Positions 49,580 through 62,992 of a DNA stretch of 64,000 nt are shown here, one piece after another (position 1 is the first letter of the stretch; each line of letters begins with the position of its first letter). The position numbers and the translations under genes were made by a program. The notes under the pieces are model-generated. The model was not told the origin of the DNA, did not search any database, and was given only the letters and a program-made list of their open reading frames with translations. Source of the DNA: Trichinella spiralis (Eukaryota; Nematoda; Enoplea; Trichinellida; Trichinellidae); the NCBI GenBank assembly GCA_000181795.3, contig CM012954.1:8365258-8429257 (forward strand), in the 5' to 3' direction.

Positions 49580-51814
49580 TCATTCGTATAATTACAACAA
49601 TAATCACAACAATAACAACAATATTTCAAAAAGAAACCCAGAAAACTTACTATTCTTCAATAGTTAGCCATATGAATGAATATATCTGGCAGTATATCTT
49701 ACTAACTTTATCCTAGCAAAGAAGCTTTCAGCTTGAACACATTTCCGGGCTGTGGGGCTTTTTTTTTGCTTTCAACGTTCACTTCAATCATTCGAGCGGA
49801 AAAGCAATAGAATAATAGTATGAAAAATATCTATCGCTCTGAGAACAGAGCAACATTGTTTCTGTAAATCAGTTGTTTTGTTCTTTTTTCTTCCCTTCTC
49901 CAGGATGATAATAATAATAAAATTGACGAGATGTGTTGCTGTTGAAACGAAGCGATCTCATCATCTATATCAGTTGTGGATGGAATTCAATAAACGTAAA
50001 AAACAAAAAAAAGCGAAGAAAATGCAGCTGCAATCTTAGCTGAATTTTAGCATTAGCCGCTAGTTGGATTTGAATGTTCGTTCGGTTGTTTGAACATATT
50101 TTTTGCTTTCTTCGTTTCGCTTCTACTACATCCGGTGTATAAATTGATCAACAGTTGACGTCTGTCTAGAAATAAAAAAAGTTATGGGAATCAATTGTGC
50201 GTTTCAACAAGTTTTCATTTTATGCGTTACTGAGATGATAGAATGATTGTGTTTTTATAAAACATGTTGTTGTTACCTTTTTTTATGCGTAGCACGAGGG
50301 TTTGAAGTTTTGATAGTGGTGATTTAATTTTGTTTCGGTTGAAGTGAAAAATATTATATGACGTTCGATTTTTAAACATTATACAAAAGTAACATTTTAT
50401 CAGTTTGGACATCACTATCCCACAGTTACCTAGGCAAAGTATTTTAATATCAAAATTGTTACAAAACAAAACGAAAAAAAAATCACGCATACATTTTTGT
50501 GTAGCTTACGTCTAAAATTCAAAGATCTTAACGATTAACTTTTTCGTTACGTTGAAGGGTTTTTCTTCTTTGATTACTTTTATACACGCACACACGGTTT
50601 TTTTCTTTGAAGTGAAATCAGATTATCATTTTCAAAATGCTTGTTTATTGAAAACAAGTTTGAAATTTAGCTTGCTTTTTATATTTATTTATCGGCTGTG
50701 AAAAGTGTAGCTTGTGCCTGCAAAAGTGAGTCCGGTTGGTTCACATTTGAATAAGAGCCGGGATGAAAGTGGAAAATAAATTTCACTCGACTGATCGGAT
50801 GTTTAATTTTCAATAGAAAAAGTGACAAATAAAATCTCCGGCTAGATGATCGATTGAAAATTTTTGCTCACGTTGTTTTTAATCTAGAAATAACTGCTTC
50901 TCAAATTGCAAGTGCATGAATATATATATTTTTTTCTCCTTCTGCTACATGATGAAAGTGAGAATGTGTCATATCTCTGATGAATTACAGTATTTTCAAA
51001 AAAATGCAATATTCTAGTCAAAATTATTTAAAACTTATTGGATAGATAGAGGAGGGTTGGAAATTTAATTTGCGGTAATATTTAATTTATTTGTCAGTAA
51101 ATTTTTTTATTGCTCATAAATCAACTAATTTTGCTGTGGTGGTGGTTGATTAAAGCGGAAAATTAAAGTGATATAACAGTGATGGGGAAAAGATCGATGA
51201 TGGAAAATTTGCGTTTTGCTCAGCAGTAGAATAAATTACAGAAATATTGATGCAACAACAACAACACCAATGTGAAAATAAAATAGTTATAAATAGCTTA
51301 TGTGTTGCGAATAGTTGAAAACAATTTAAATAATACCTGTTTCATGAATAAATAACAAGTGGTTTTTCGTTTCCAATTTTGACATTCTCCATTGACAATA
51401 TCATAATTCGTGAAAACATCAAAAGTAACAATAGATCCAACTCTACTGTTGCTTTTCACCGCAAATGCACGATGGGGAGGTATGTGAACAATAACTGTAC
51501 AATGTTCATCAGGTGCTGCATATTGGTTGATCGATGAAAAGTAGAATCGGTGATAGTTTTACATTGTAAGCGGAGACCTTGATCGAACTTGCCCAAGCTA
51601 GTGAGTGAGTGATTCAATTTTCCATTCGATGAAAAATATGCTCGCTCACATTGAACGTGTTTATCATCACTATTAAGCGGTATAAAATTCCGCCATCGGC
51701 GACAGTAAAACTCAAGCAAGCATCCTATTGCTACAAGCAAGCATTGGAAAATGATGAATATTTTCGTTTCTCTTCTTTCTTTTTTTCACATCCTCACAGA
51801 TGTGGAATCACAGA

Positions 51815-51849
51815 TGACCAATCTGACCAAAGCTGACTGACCATGACCA
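51815..51849. promoter_or_regulatory. Cluster of four TGACCA sites
   Basis: TGACCA begins at 51815, 51824, 51838 and 51844, with an extra TGAC at 51834. Such homotypic clustering is typical of enhancers. The reverse, TGGTCA, resembles a nuclear-receptor half-site, but the binding factor is not identified. Confidence 0.35.
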
Positions 51850-54800
51850 AACGGGCGTTGGCGACTTTTGGCAAAGCATATGGGTTGGTGTCGGAGGGTG
51901 TCGTGAGCCAGATGGGTACGCGGACCGATTGTCGACTCATGCGTGCGATTGGTTTCGCGTGCGAGGCTTGGCGTTTTGTAAAAATTTTCTTGTCAAACCA
52001 ATTGTTGTGGACATTGGTCAGTGGTCGATTACGCGCTCTACTGATTTTTCTTGTCTGAATAAAAACTGCCGACTCTCCAGAGGATGGACGCTAACCATTA
52101 TTTCATCACCACCAGCACGCCAACCAAAAACTGCTGCTCTGCTGCTTTTTATCCATTCATTTTGTCGATGTAATCAATCAATTGTAGGATGTGAATTTTT
52201 TTTTGAAAAGAAATATCAAAGAGAAAAAAAAATCCACCAATTATTGTTAATTGTAAAATTTGGGATTTGGAAAATTACAAGCGAATGAGATGTTCGTTGC
52301 TATTTTGAAAAAGCTTGAACAACCAGTCCACTGAGATGACCATTAAGCAAATATCAGCCCAGGGAAAAGTTTACCATCTGGCTTAGTATAGAGGCAAGGG
52401 AGAGAGAGAGTGTGACATTTTATTGAAACGTTGCTTTGAGGATGACATTTTTTTTCTCCTTCTCTTCCATTCCATTCTGTTCACCAGCTGCACAACGTTG
52501 ACGGGGAATTTTCAACGCTTGTTGGCTAAAGGAAAGCTGTTGTCACTTTTTCCACTCCACTGAGCATGTTAATGTGTTTTTTCCAATGTATATTTATGCA
52601 TATATTTTAGCAGAGGGTGCGGCCTAGTCTCTGTGTTGAATTTTTCGACGACAGCTGCGTGCATGCATGCATGCACAAGCCGAAACAACGCTGACAACTT
52701 TTGCAAATTGTTCCCAACCCTGAGGGAGTTGTATCTCCTTGTAATTTTTTCTCTTTGTTCTTCTTTTCATCTTTCTCGCATATCTTTTGAAAGAGAAACA
52801 TTTTCACGGACGATGTGCTGTTTCCTTTTGGCACTTGTTTTTCAATTTTTCACTGCTTCACAAGCGACAAACAGCTTCTTGTTTCCACGGTCAACTGGCT
52901 TTTTCATTTGCAAAAATATTGCAAATACGACCGGATGTTGAAAATGCATTTGGCATGACAGAATGCACGTCTTCCATCAGAGCAAATAACAATAGTGAAC
53001 AAATTGTAATTTAAATAAACTTTGACGCGTACGTAATTCTTGCTTCTTATTTCACTAGTGTCATCCGTCTATTCTTTCCTACCTCTCCTCTTCTGTCGCT
53101 CAGCGTGAAGCATCTTTTCACGGACAGCGCACATAAATTACAAATTCACAGCGGGGATTTTCTTTTATTCTCTTATAAGTTTTTTTTCACAATAACGAGG
53201 GAAATAATATTTATTATTTTTTCACCAGCAACTGAGAAAATGTAATTTTGAAAAAAATTTTCAGTGTTTCAAATAAAAAAGCAAAAAATATAGTTACAAA
53301 TTGTCAAACGATGGCAACAACGAACAAAAATATTACAAAAATTGTAACAACATCTATATTATTTTAGATATTTATTTAAATTTGTATATATATTTTTTTT
53401 TATTTTGTTTGATGTGAACGTTTCGAATCAATCAATTTGCTGCTAAGATTGTATGATTTGGTGAAGCGTATAAATTTTGGCATTTTGCAACAATATTTTC
53501 AACATTGGGCAGGTGGTGCATTGTGGTGGAAAAAGAAAAGATTAGCACAGAATATGAAACAAACTTGCACTTCTCCACTGCTGCCCGATGCAATTTCTTT
53601 CGCTTTTTCACTTTCCATTCACCGTAGCTCTAGTTGAAAATTGGTGAAGAATAAAATTTGCCCATCTCAAAATAATAATCTCAATCACAAATGCTGCGTA
53701 AAAATTCAATTATTGCAAGTTCAAGAGTTTTGCTAATTAAAATATTCCGCTAATTTTGATGATTCTGTTCTTGATTTCAGTAGAACTGCAGAATACAGTA
53801 GATATTGACAATTTCTGACAAAGTGGTATCCATACATGATGATGGTATCGAAAATTAACTTTCAATCTTGAAGAGAATTTTAATTCTTCTGAAATTGAAC
53901 TGATATTGAAATTGCTGGATTTTGAATGATTTGCGTGAAAAACATTTTTTTTTCTAAATCATATTTGAGGCCAATTCGAAACGTCATAATCGATGTTGAT
54001 TCAGTTGTGAAATTTGTCGATCAGTAATGATTAAGCAGAGTGATCAGATAAAATTTGAAATATTCAAAAATTGAGCAATTTAAACAAAATCAATGTTCTC
54101 AGTAAACTAACTAATCGCAATCTGTTAATTATGGGAGTTTATTTTAAAAAAAAAATTAATTTTCATTACTTTAAAATCTCTTTGCTTTTGTTATCAGATA
54201 TGGAAATTTTATCGAAAATTTGCAAATTTTGATAACTTCTACCAGTGCTGTATGTTATGCGATTGATTGAATTTTCTCTGAAATTTATTTTTAAACTAGC
54301 TTCTCTCAGGCATCAGTGCAAAAATAGATTATTTGCATTGAGCTTTGTAACGTTCGTTTTTCTCTTTAATTTCACATGTAAGAAAAAAAGAAAATTCGAA
54401 GCTATTATTTTCTACTATTGGAATATGTTTATTTTGCAACATTTACAACACAGCAGTGACTCAGTGGGAAAATGCATAAAACGTTGTTTCATTGATTTGA
54501 AAAAATTTGTTTTTTTTAGTTAAATTTATTTTGAATAAATCGCTTTTGGTAAATTGATAATTTCAACGTTTGGTGGGAGAGAAGTTCTTCTCTTCTAGCT
54601 CGCGATGAAATAGAATTAGCTGAGCGATATGAGATAGCTGCAGTGAAACGTTTGCTTTGAATCACCTTTTGTCACTGCATTATTCAATTTGCTGCTAATC
54701 GAAAGCTCGGATAGCTGAACTAGGCATAGATGATCAGGTTTGTTTGTCAAAATTGCAACTCACCATTATTCCGCTTTTCTACATTGTTCTGTGAAATCCT

Positions 54801-56721
54801 ATTCACCGTTTTTGTCATAATTTTTCTCCAGCAATTTATTTCATAATTGCACTGTATTTGTTTTTCGGTCGTCATCTCATACTGACAATTGTGTGAATAT
54901 TATTCAATCTCTGTTTAATGCAAATTATTAATAGAAGCATTGCAAATTTAATGAATTAACTGAACATAATTCAATGATGTTGTTGAAATGAATTGTTTTT
55001 TTTTCATCTCGTTGAAAATGACTTTGATTTTAACTTTAGAAATATTGTTTGTGATCATATGAATGACAAATATTTTTTTAAAATATACTTAAATTCTTAG
55101 GACAACACTTTTCTAGAAATACATTCAGTGAACATATCGATAAATTTCATTTTATAGCTTTTATACTTTTATCTATTCTAGAAATGGTTAAATAGAATTT
55201 AAGATTAAAAATATAATGTTGTACAAGTTCATAATCAGGAATTCTTTTCACTGCTTTTCTATAATGAATGTAAGAAATTTCAACCTGATCTATGTATGTT
55301 ACTTTCACATGATCATTGAACGCGCTAGCTGACCGGAACTATTTCTTTGTAATACTGTGAAGAACCACAGATCAGCTTCATCGAGCGTGTGATGCTTTTG
55401 TTTAATTGTGCGTCATTGTTCAAACTGCTAAACTTGATTTAATTTTCAGCTTTTATTCTAATTCATGATAAGTAGTTAATTTATTTTTTCACAACGTTCT
55501 TTGACGACTGTCATTAAAATACAGTTAGTTCTGCATGAGATTATTAATTAATTTTTTTCATATTCTTCTGTATGCATAATTTGCAAGTATTATGTGAAGC
55601 TGAATAAATACAATTTGAACAATCCTACTTTGAATATACGCGAATCATTTTATTCAAAGAAACTACGCTCAATGTGCGCATAATAAAATGGTGAAAATGT
55701 TATACACACTTTGGCGAAGAATTCAGTCTTCAAATGTATATTAGCATTAGATAAATAAATTGTAATTGTTTACAGAATTTCAGGCTTACAACAATAAGTA
55801 CCACAGTACACACGGTTGAAGGAGAATGCGCTACGTAAAATAATTGTGTCTTTCAATAGATTGATGAGCAAAACAGAATGTGAAAAATAGGCAGTTTTTA
55901 AAATGGAAGCTTTTTTTTGGAAATTAATAGCATGACGGTCACTTTTTAATAAGTCGATTTAGCTGAAAGTGATCATTTCATTTGATAATATGCAGGTGGA
56001 GAGTCAAAATTTGTAATAGTCTGAAAATTGAGAAGAAAACTGAATATACACATCTATATTTATTTGAATTTGAAACATTTGTTTAATGTTTCGAGCTTAT
56101 TTCAATTTACTTTATACACTGGTGAATTTTGCATATATTTTTGAGTAATATTTGGATTGTTTTGTAAAAACGAATTTTATCGAAAATTTTTGATTGTAAA
56201 AATCTGTGTTCAACTCTACATTGTGAATTGTGTATTTTAATTTTTTTATACGATCCATGTAACCTGAATATACTTTTCTTACTGTACATTATTCAACATC
56301 TTTACAGCAAGAGAGACGATAGCATTGGGCTGTTTCATGTTATGGCTTTTTTTCTTGCATTCATTGACAATGCAAGTGCTGTATAAGAAGAGAGCAACGC
56401 TGAAAGCGTTAAACCTTGAAAGTCGAATTTAACAATGCAAATGAAATGCCACCGTTATATTGGTTACTACATTGTTGAATTGTTGAATGATTGCACAAGA
56501 ATAAATTGAAGCTGCCGACCGATTTGCACGCTTTACACGGTAAGTATTGTTTTCAGGTAAAAACGTTCGGACCAGTTCCTTCAATAGTGTTGTTTTATCA
56601 ATGCCTGTTTTATTTTATTGTCTGTAGACTAACTGCACATTCATCGAATGATCATTATTTAATTTAATAGACTTATTAAAAATGTATTTTTTTTTTGATT
56701 TTTTAGAATTGGTTTTCAGCG

Positions 56722-59700
56722 ATGTGGAATTTGTTGTTGAGCTTTGTATTGGGCGGCTTGTTTGCAGTTTTCTTACAAATTCTGTTTGTTTATGCCTCCT
56801 CTTCACCACCGACGAATTCGACTATTCGCAGCTTGCCCCAGTTGAGCAGTTTTCGACTGCCGACGGTAATTTTTAATTTGTTTCATCAAGTATTTTTCAA
56901 TAAGTTCGTTTATTTGCTAAGAACTTGAAGCAACTTTTGATCAGCCCCGGATTGTCAGAAAATTTGAAAAAAAAAGAAACTTGCATATCGTTGAACATTT
57001 TATTACAATTTCTTTTCCAAGAGCTGAAAGATAGCAAACGTCTACGACGGTATGGAAACAGAGCAGAATTTGCATATGCTATTTTTGAAATGTGGGCATT
57101 TTGTTTGAAAAGAAATATGCAAATGCTTTTTTTCAGATGGATTTTGAAGAAACTTCGACTGGAATTCAACGATTTACTTTCTCAGTTTGCCGTCAGCAAA
57201 GTACTCAGAGACATACGCATCGTCCGACTTGACATTGGTTCTCAGTTCCCTTTGATCAAATCTGCTCATGTTGGCCACGTGCAACTATCCGAAAATGAAG
57301 ACTATTTTGAAGTTTAAATTTATAATAATTCCTTTCATTATTATTATTATTATTATTATTATTTGCAAATTGTTCTCTTTATTTCAATATTTATTTAAGG
57401 ATGTAGAAATTGTGCTGGATGTCGATTATTTTGGCGGTTTTGATATTTCGCTTAATTTTGTAACAATAATCGACAGTGATGCGTGTTTGTCGGTGAAAAT
57501 TCCTCGAATCAGTGGAGAGCTGAGAATTCGCTTTTCCAAGAAACCTTTCACGCATTGGAGTTTTGCATTCACCGAAGTTTGTCTTGATCTTCTTTCATCT
57601 CTTTGAAAATAAGAATCAATAATTTAGGAACCTCGAATCAACTTTGATATCGATTCGAAATTATTAAAACGAAGTTTACCACAAGTTGTTCCTCTCATCA
57701 TTACTCAAGTAAGGAACGTTTTTTATTGTCATTGATTTTGAATTTTGCCCAACGATTGATTCTACAATTGGTATAGTCAAGAAATGATCCCCTTTTCTAT
57801 ATTTGTGGAAATTGATTCAGTAAATGGTAATTTTTTGTTTATTAACAATTTCAATTTCAATTCACGTACGTACATGTGTTGATAAATTTAACGTGCAGAA
57901 TTTGGAATGATATTGATTTTAACGTGGTTAGTTTTAATCGTATTTCTAATGAATGGTCTTTTATATCTTCTGTATGCTTTTTTTCAGCTTTGTTGTTGTC
58001 ATGTAAAATGAATTAATTTCTTTTATTCGCTTTTCCATTACATACAAATAATGAATAGGAGAGAAGGTTTTTTTTTAATGTTTTTCATCAATTTATCATG
58101 TGTGTTTATTCTGGCTGACATATATTTCAAAGAAATTTATTGTTATTAATAAAAAGTGTATGGGGGAAAATGTTAAAAAATGAAATTGTATGCAAATTTT
58201 CTTCAATTGAACTTTTTGCAGTGTTGTCGTTTGTTTTGTTACAGTTTCGACGTATGCTTCGCAAAAAGCACGTTCTACCTGCGTATCGTATTCGATTTAC
58301 TCCATTTTTTGAAAATCCCCGTCACCGGCCGTTCCCTCCACATCGAGATTTGTTCTTCATCCGACCAACTGGCTGTTTGTGCATGTCGTCAATTAAATGC
58401 GTCGGTTTGAACGTGCTCAACGCGCCGCTTGGTCACACGCAAATAATTGTCCAATTCAATGTCGGTAATTTGTGCTTTTAATCGGCATCATGCTTGTATA
58501 GTTGATGCCAATTTGTAGCATTTTTGATTGTTAAGCATTCATTGAATTCAAGGAAACAAGTTAGCCAGTATGAGTGCGGAAGATAATTTGCCATTTGCGC
58601 TGGTGGTGAAGCTGAAGAAGCTGATGGCTGAAGAAACTGCCGGCCTGACGTTACGCAGGGTTGATGAACTATAATTTTTTCTTAACTTCTTCCATTAATC
58701 GAATGAGAATTTGTTTTTTCAAGATTACTTGTGTAAAAAAGAATTGTCGTGAAGTAACAGTTGTCGATGTGCAGAGAATGTCACCAGCGGCACGTTGTGA
58801 TTTGCATGTTGGCGACGTGATTCTTTCAATTAATGGCATTAGCGTTCATTCGGAACGTCAAGCTATGAAGCTTCTTTCCGATGGCTCGCTTGAGTATGAT
58901 CTGCTCGTAGAACGAACTTTGGACAGCAGCGATCATCAACGTACGGTCAGTGTCCAACAGAATCAGCATACTGGTGGAAGTTTGATTGACAATGGAAGAT
59001 CTTGTCCACGGATGATGATGACTGTTGGACATCATTGTCAAGATGAAGAGAATTCAATTCGTCGATCTCGTAGTTGTTTTGAATTGTTGTCCACAAGTGA
59101 AGAGGAAAATTCTTCGAGCGCAGCAGCAATTGGGGACTTTTGTCGAATAGAAATAAATAATAAGACTAATGGTAACGCCGAAAGTGCTGATTTGAACAAA
59201 GCTGAAGCCACATCTAGCCCACGTAAACGTTGCTGGTCTTATCCTGGAATGATGGATTCGGAAATGCAGTTTCGAACTTCGGACGATGATTTTGAAGTGT
59301 TAAATATAGACGATGAGATATTGAATGCTGACTGTGTTGAAATGGCAGACAAGTTAACAAATAGCACTGGCGAAGCGTCTGCTAAAATGCCAACTTTGAA
59401 CAAAACAGCCACATGTAATGGTGGAAATAATCGAGAATTTTACGAAAAAACTGTATCTGGAATATCATTGGCGTCGGTAAGTTATCACACAGATGTGATG
59501 ATGATGTATTATGCATAAGTACTTTTTTAAAATCAACATTTAAATCGAGAAACAATATTGCTTGTGAAAATAAGATGCTTTCGTCTGATTGCAGGATTTT
59601 GTTTTGCACGATCCAGTGGTGATTCCATTGACAGAACATTGGTCTTATTTGACAATTTCATTGTATACGGTTTCCAGTTCACAAGATTCTTGTTCAATCA

Positions 59701-61330
59701 GTCGTTCTCCGTTGGCATACGTATGCTAGTCATGATAATGTCGTTGCATTTCGAATGGTCTAGGAAAGCTATCTTCTGTTCAGGTGCCGGTATTTCTGCC
59801 CGAAGTACTGTACGAATGTTCCCTGACCGAGTCGAGAATTCATTTGGAAAAATTCGCTTTAAAATCTGCTGCCGATGTAAAACTGCCAGCGTAAAAAATA
59901 CAGATACTGTTTCAATTAACTGACTTATCCCAAAATTGCTTCTTCGTATGATGATGTTGTTTATTGTAGCGAGTTGAAGTCACTCAGCCGTCATCGAGGA
60001 TTCGACGCTCAGCTTTGCTTCGGTGCAATGACGCTGATATTTCAGTGGTATCCGACGAAAAGTTGTGAAACTGTTCTCAGCGAATTTGGCATGGATGCGA
60101 ATAAGCAAGCATCTTTAGCGCAGGAATTTGTCGAGCCGTGTGCCAAAGACCAGTCGGCTTCTTCTCGGTAATAATTTAAGCATTGTTTTGTTTTTTGTTC
60201 GTTTTGATGGTGAAATTTTTCACATATTTAAGCGAAGATGATCACCAGTGGGTATCGAAAAGTTTCCAAGAATATCCGTTCTGTTGTGTGTGTTCGAAGA
60301 AAATTTGGCTCAAAAGTGCACTTCAATGCGCCGTCTGTTTGGCGGCAATTCACAAAAAATGCTTGTCCAAAGCGTATCTGCTTGGCGGCTGTGGTCAAGT
60401 GTTGGAGGCGACGGCCAAAGATTCAGTGGTGGACAGTTACGACGCCACGGTTGCCGAGGAGGGGACCGACGCGGCCGCCTACGTCGACGAACCCCTGGTG
60501 GACGAGAAGCCGCCGGCGCCGCTATCCCGGACCGGGATTACAAGGGCCAGTGTCCAGTCGGCGGTCAGCAAGCGTTTGGCTAATATAAAATTGAACCGTG
60601 CCAGTCTGCGCTTCAACAGGGCGCCGGTGAAAAATAGCTCGGACAAGTCGCAGCAGAGGTCCACCGATGGCCAGCTTGAGATGAAGCTGCTGACGGGGGA
60701 TGCGGATTTGGAAGGAGAGTCGGCGTCGAATGACGAATACAACAACTTGCTGAATTCGTTGGCTTCCGGCGACTGCGATGATCCGAACGATTCGGTGACT
60801 TCGTCCATTCTGTACACTCCATGCGGCACGTACAACGAGCACGTTATTCGGGCAGCCAAGCTTACGGGAAAGAACCTATTTTCCGACATACCACTGGAAG
60901 AGAGAAAAGCGAAAATTAATCAACAAGTAATATATATATATATTATATTCATAATTCATGATCCAGAACTACCGGAGTCGATTTATTATCGTTTTTCAAG
61001 CATCATGGTGCTTTTTCAGATTGACAAATTACAAATGGAAATCAATGCAGTATCGAATTTGCGATTGCAATTTTTGCAACAGCAGAAGAAGTTATCTGCT
61101 CCGGATGAAAAATTGGAAAAAAAGTTGAATAAATTGGACGAGACGTTACAGGTTTGTCGTATTTGGCTATTTATTATTTATTATTATTAGCATTAAAATT
61201 GTAATCGTAAATTGTAATTGATTATTTATAGGGTTTGGCTGTGTTGATGTTGCACTATTGTGCAGGTTTGCAAAATTGTCAAGAAAATGAAACTGAAGAA
61301 TCGGAACAAAATGCAGAACATGAAAGCTGA
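56722..61330 (+). CDS. PDZD8: PDZ domain-containing protein 8 (SMP-domain ER tether)
   Basis: ER-anchored lipid-transfer tether at ER-mitochondria and ER-late endosome contacts. Fourteen exons join in frame (56722-56865, 56931-57049, 57137-57311, 57400-57576, 57628-57708, 58245-58464, 58553-58659, 58724-59476, 59595-59720, 59784-59890, 59970-60167, 60233-60926, 61020-61151, 61232-61330) to give 1043 aa (human 1154). An N-terminal membrane helix (LLLSFVLGGLFAVFLQILFV) precedes the SMP domain (NILLQFLFQELKD, LKKLRLEFNDLL, FTHWSFAFTE, LPAYRIRFTPFF). A C2-like strand region follows, then PDZ near 325-400 (MSPAARCDLHVGDVILSING). Next come a C2-type end (GFDAQLCFGAMTLIFQW), a C1 zinc finger near 740-790 (HQW, CCVCSKK, CAVC, HKKC) and a coiled-coil tail. 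TTTTCAG ends 2 bp before the ATG. Confidence 0.93.
57337..57363. repeat. (TTA)n microsatellite in a PDZD8 intron
   Basis: About nine TTA units in the intron after exon 3. Confidence 0.8.
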
Positions 61331-61358
61331 AAAGGAAAGAAAAAGCTGAAACACTGGC

Positions 61359-61364
61359 AATAAA
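61359..61364 (+). terminator. PDZD8 polyadenylation signal
   Basis: AATAAA overlaps a second copy at 61363-61368, about 30 bp past the stop codon. Confidence 0.6.
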
Positions 61365-62030
61365 TAAACTGACTCTCTTCTTACATGCGCGGTATACATA
61401 ATACATTGTTTGTTTCAGTTACTCTTTCATGTTCTGTTTTGCACTGCATCAGCTTTGCATGTCGAATTTTGTTTTATTTATTTATTTGTTTGTTCTCGTT
61501 TGCTTGTTCACTTTTCCATGTTGGTGGGTGCAATCATTTTTTAATCACTTTGAAAAGTAAAACCTTGTTGTTTGGAATTTGCAAATGAAGCGTTATTATT
61601 TTGAACTGTGGTAATTTTATTTTTAAAGCTATTCACATTTATTTGCATTTACTGTACAAGTTTAACGTTACGATTTTCATTACTCCTTGCTTCTGTATTT
61701 GCTAACAAACATACCGTTACGTATTGCATTTTAAGAAGAAGTTTTCATGACCATTGTCCAAATTGTCCAACTCCTGCACACCGCCCTATCTCACATTCCT
61801 CCTAACCATGCACTGCTATTCTCAAATGATTTGCTTATTCTAATAACTATAGCAACTACAGCGGTGCTACCAACTCACTATGCTCAAAAATTGTTGTCCT
61901 TTGAAATGATCGACAAATTATTCAACCATTTCTCTTTCCGCAAATGAACCCTAAACTCAACTCGACAAGGCATGGGACGTGAAAACGTTCAAATGCGGAA
62001 AGCCACTCAAATTCATTTAAATAATATTAC
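61365..62030. other. Intergenic region downstream of PDZD8
   Basis: About 0.67 kb. A plus-strand open frame at 61747-61947 (66 aa, hydrophobic) has no phase-matched partner exon or known family. I treat this stretch as non-coding. Confidence 0.4.
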
Positions 62031-62992
62031 TCATGATCTACATCCAGTTACTCTAATTAACAAATATCTAAATTAAATGCTCGATAATTACATAAATTAC
62101 AGACTCAAGAACTCCTCAGTGAAGTTTAACTAATTAGCCTAACTCAACAAATTGTACTTACCAAACTTACCCTCGTCCTCTTGGACGTCCATTTTCATCT
62201 TCTATTCTTCTGTATCTAAATGTAGAAGAATTAATTTAATGAAATAATGTTATAATAAATAAAAAAACAAAGCCATTTTTATTGCTATTCTTCGTCCGTC
62301 ATCGCATTGAAAACGCCATCGCACTCGCACCGCACACCGTAGGCCAACGACCATTGCAACTAAAGCCACGCTAACATACGTATAGCAGTGGAATAAAAAT
62401 TTGCATACATTTTCTGGTAAACAATTCCTACTGTGGCAGCTTTTCAGTACGTTGAGCAAACAAAACCTTTTACCACTTTTAATCTAAAATCACATCAAAA
62501 TGATTATATGAGTTAGAACTTTACACAATAATAATTCTCGTTATGTTCTTCTTCTCGACTACGAAATAGCATTGAATTGCTGTAAAAAAGCAATTCAAAT
62601 AAAATATTTCATAAAGATGCAATTATATCATCATTTTTTTTCACAAACTTTTCAGTTATGTGCACTTGAAGCTTCAAAATATTGATATTTCAATTTGTCA
62701 TTTTGTGCCATTTTACTGTAGAATACGCTCAATTTTTCAGTTTACACTTGCATATAACGTTGAATTTCTTTGTAAGCTGAACAGGTCAAATATCCCTAAG
62801 CGCCAAGTGTTTTTTATTATGCATGGAAGAAAAACTGTTGTTTTCCATACCGAAAGTTATTTAACTTTATTATCATTTTATATTAATTTATAATTCTACA
62901 TCATCAGAGACCGTTTCTCCGGCTAAGTTTGTCGCAATGCGCAGCCATATGCTTTTTATTTTTTTGCAATGAGTTCCATTTATGTAGGTCAT
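62031..62992 (-). CDS. Candidate small uncharacterised gene (four exons, 92 aa)
   Basis: Four minus-strand segments join with consistent phase: 62992-62900, 62483-62380, 62215-62171, 62067-62031. Exons 2 and 3 are the strongest. Exon 2 (acceptor GATTTTAG, donor GTATGT) reads KRFCLLNVLKSC, then NCLPENVCKFLFHCYT. The 45-bp exon 3 (acceptor ACATTTAG, donor GTAAGT) continues YRRIEDENGRPRGRG, and only that one of its three frames is open. Exon 4 ends YLLIRVTGCRS. Exon 1 (IWLRIATNLAGETVSDD) fits the phase but has a poor donor (GTAGAA) and could be longer upstream. The product is Cys- and basic-rich with no family I recognise. It converges with PDZD8. This may instead be the 3' part of a larger gene. 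Confidence 0.35.

Larger units (their letters stand above)
39302..56721. other. 17.4-kb region without recognisable coding genes between plexin and PDZD8
   Basis: No exon set with family similarity or phase continuity was found on either strand. Composition is patchy. GC-richer blocks lie near 40.65-40.85, 42.57-42.68, 44.0-44.2, 44.55-44.78, 46.76-47.3, 48.85-49.6 and 51.8-52.1 kb. They are separated by AT-rich DNA and many microsatellites. Donor-like GTAAG sequences on the minus strand (for example near 41390, 45350, 46235 and 49645) could end non-coding first exons of plexin. The likeliest reading is plexin 5' UTR introns plus cis-regulatory DNA, with the PDZD8 promoter at the right end. 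Confidence 0.55.

Noticed and set aside
58180-58410. Alternative frame in PDZD8 exon 6 reading VTGRSLHIEICSSSDQLAV
   Set aside because: It looks like a strand motif but ends in a stop and does not join exon 7. The frame continuing from FRRMLRKKHVLPAYRIRF keeps phase and aligns with the PDZD8 C2-like region.
60238-60889. Alternative long frames on both strands across the PDZD8 C1-domain exon
   Set aside because: This exon is unusually GC-rich, so all frames are open. Only one frame gives the C1 zinc finger and joins neighbouring exons in phase.
61747-61947. 66-aa plus-strand frame after PDZD8
   Set aside because: It lies beyond the PDZD8 poly(A) signal with no start context or partner exon. 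Codon use is not distinctive.
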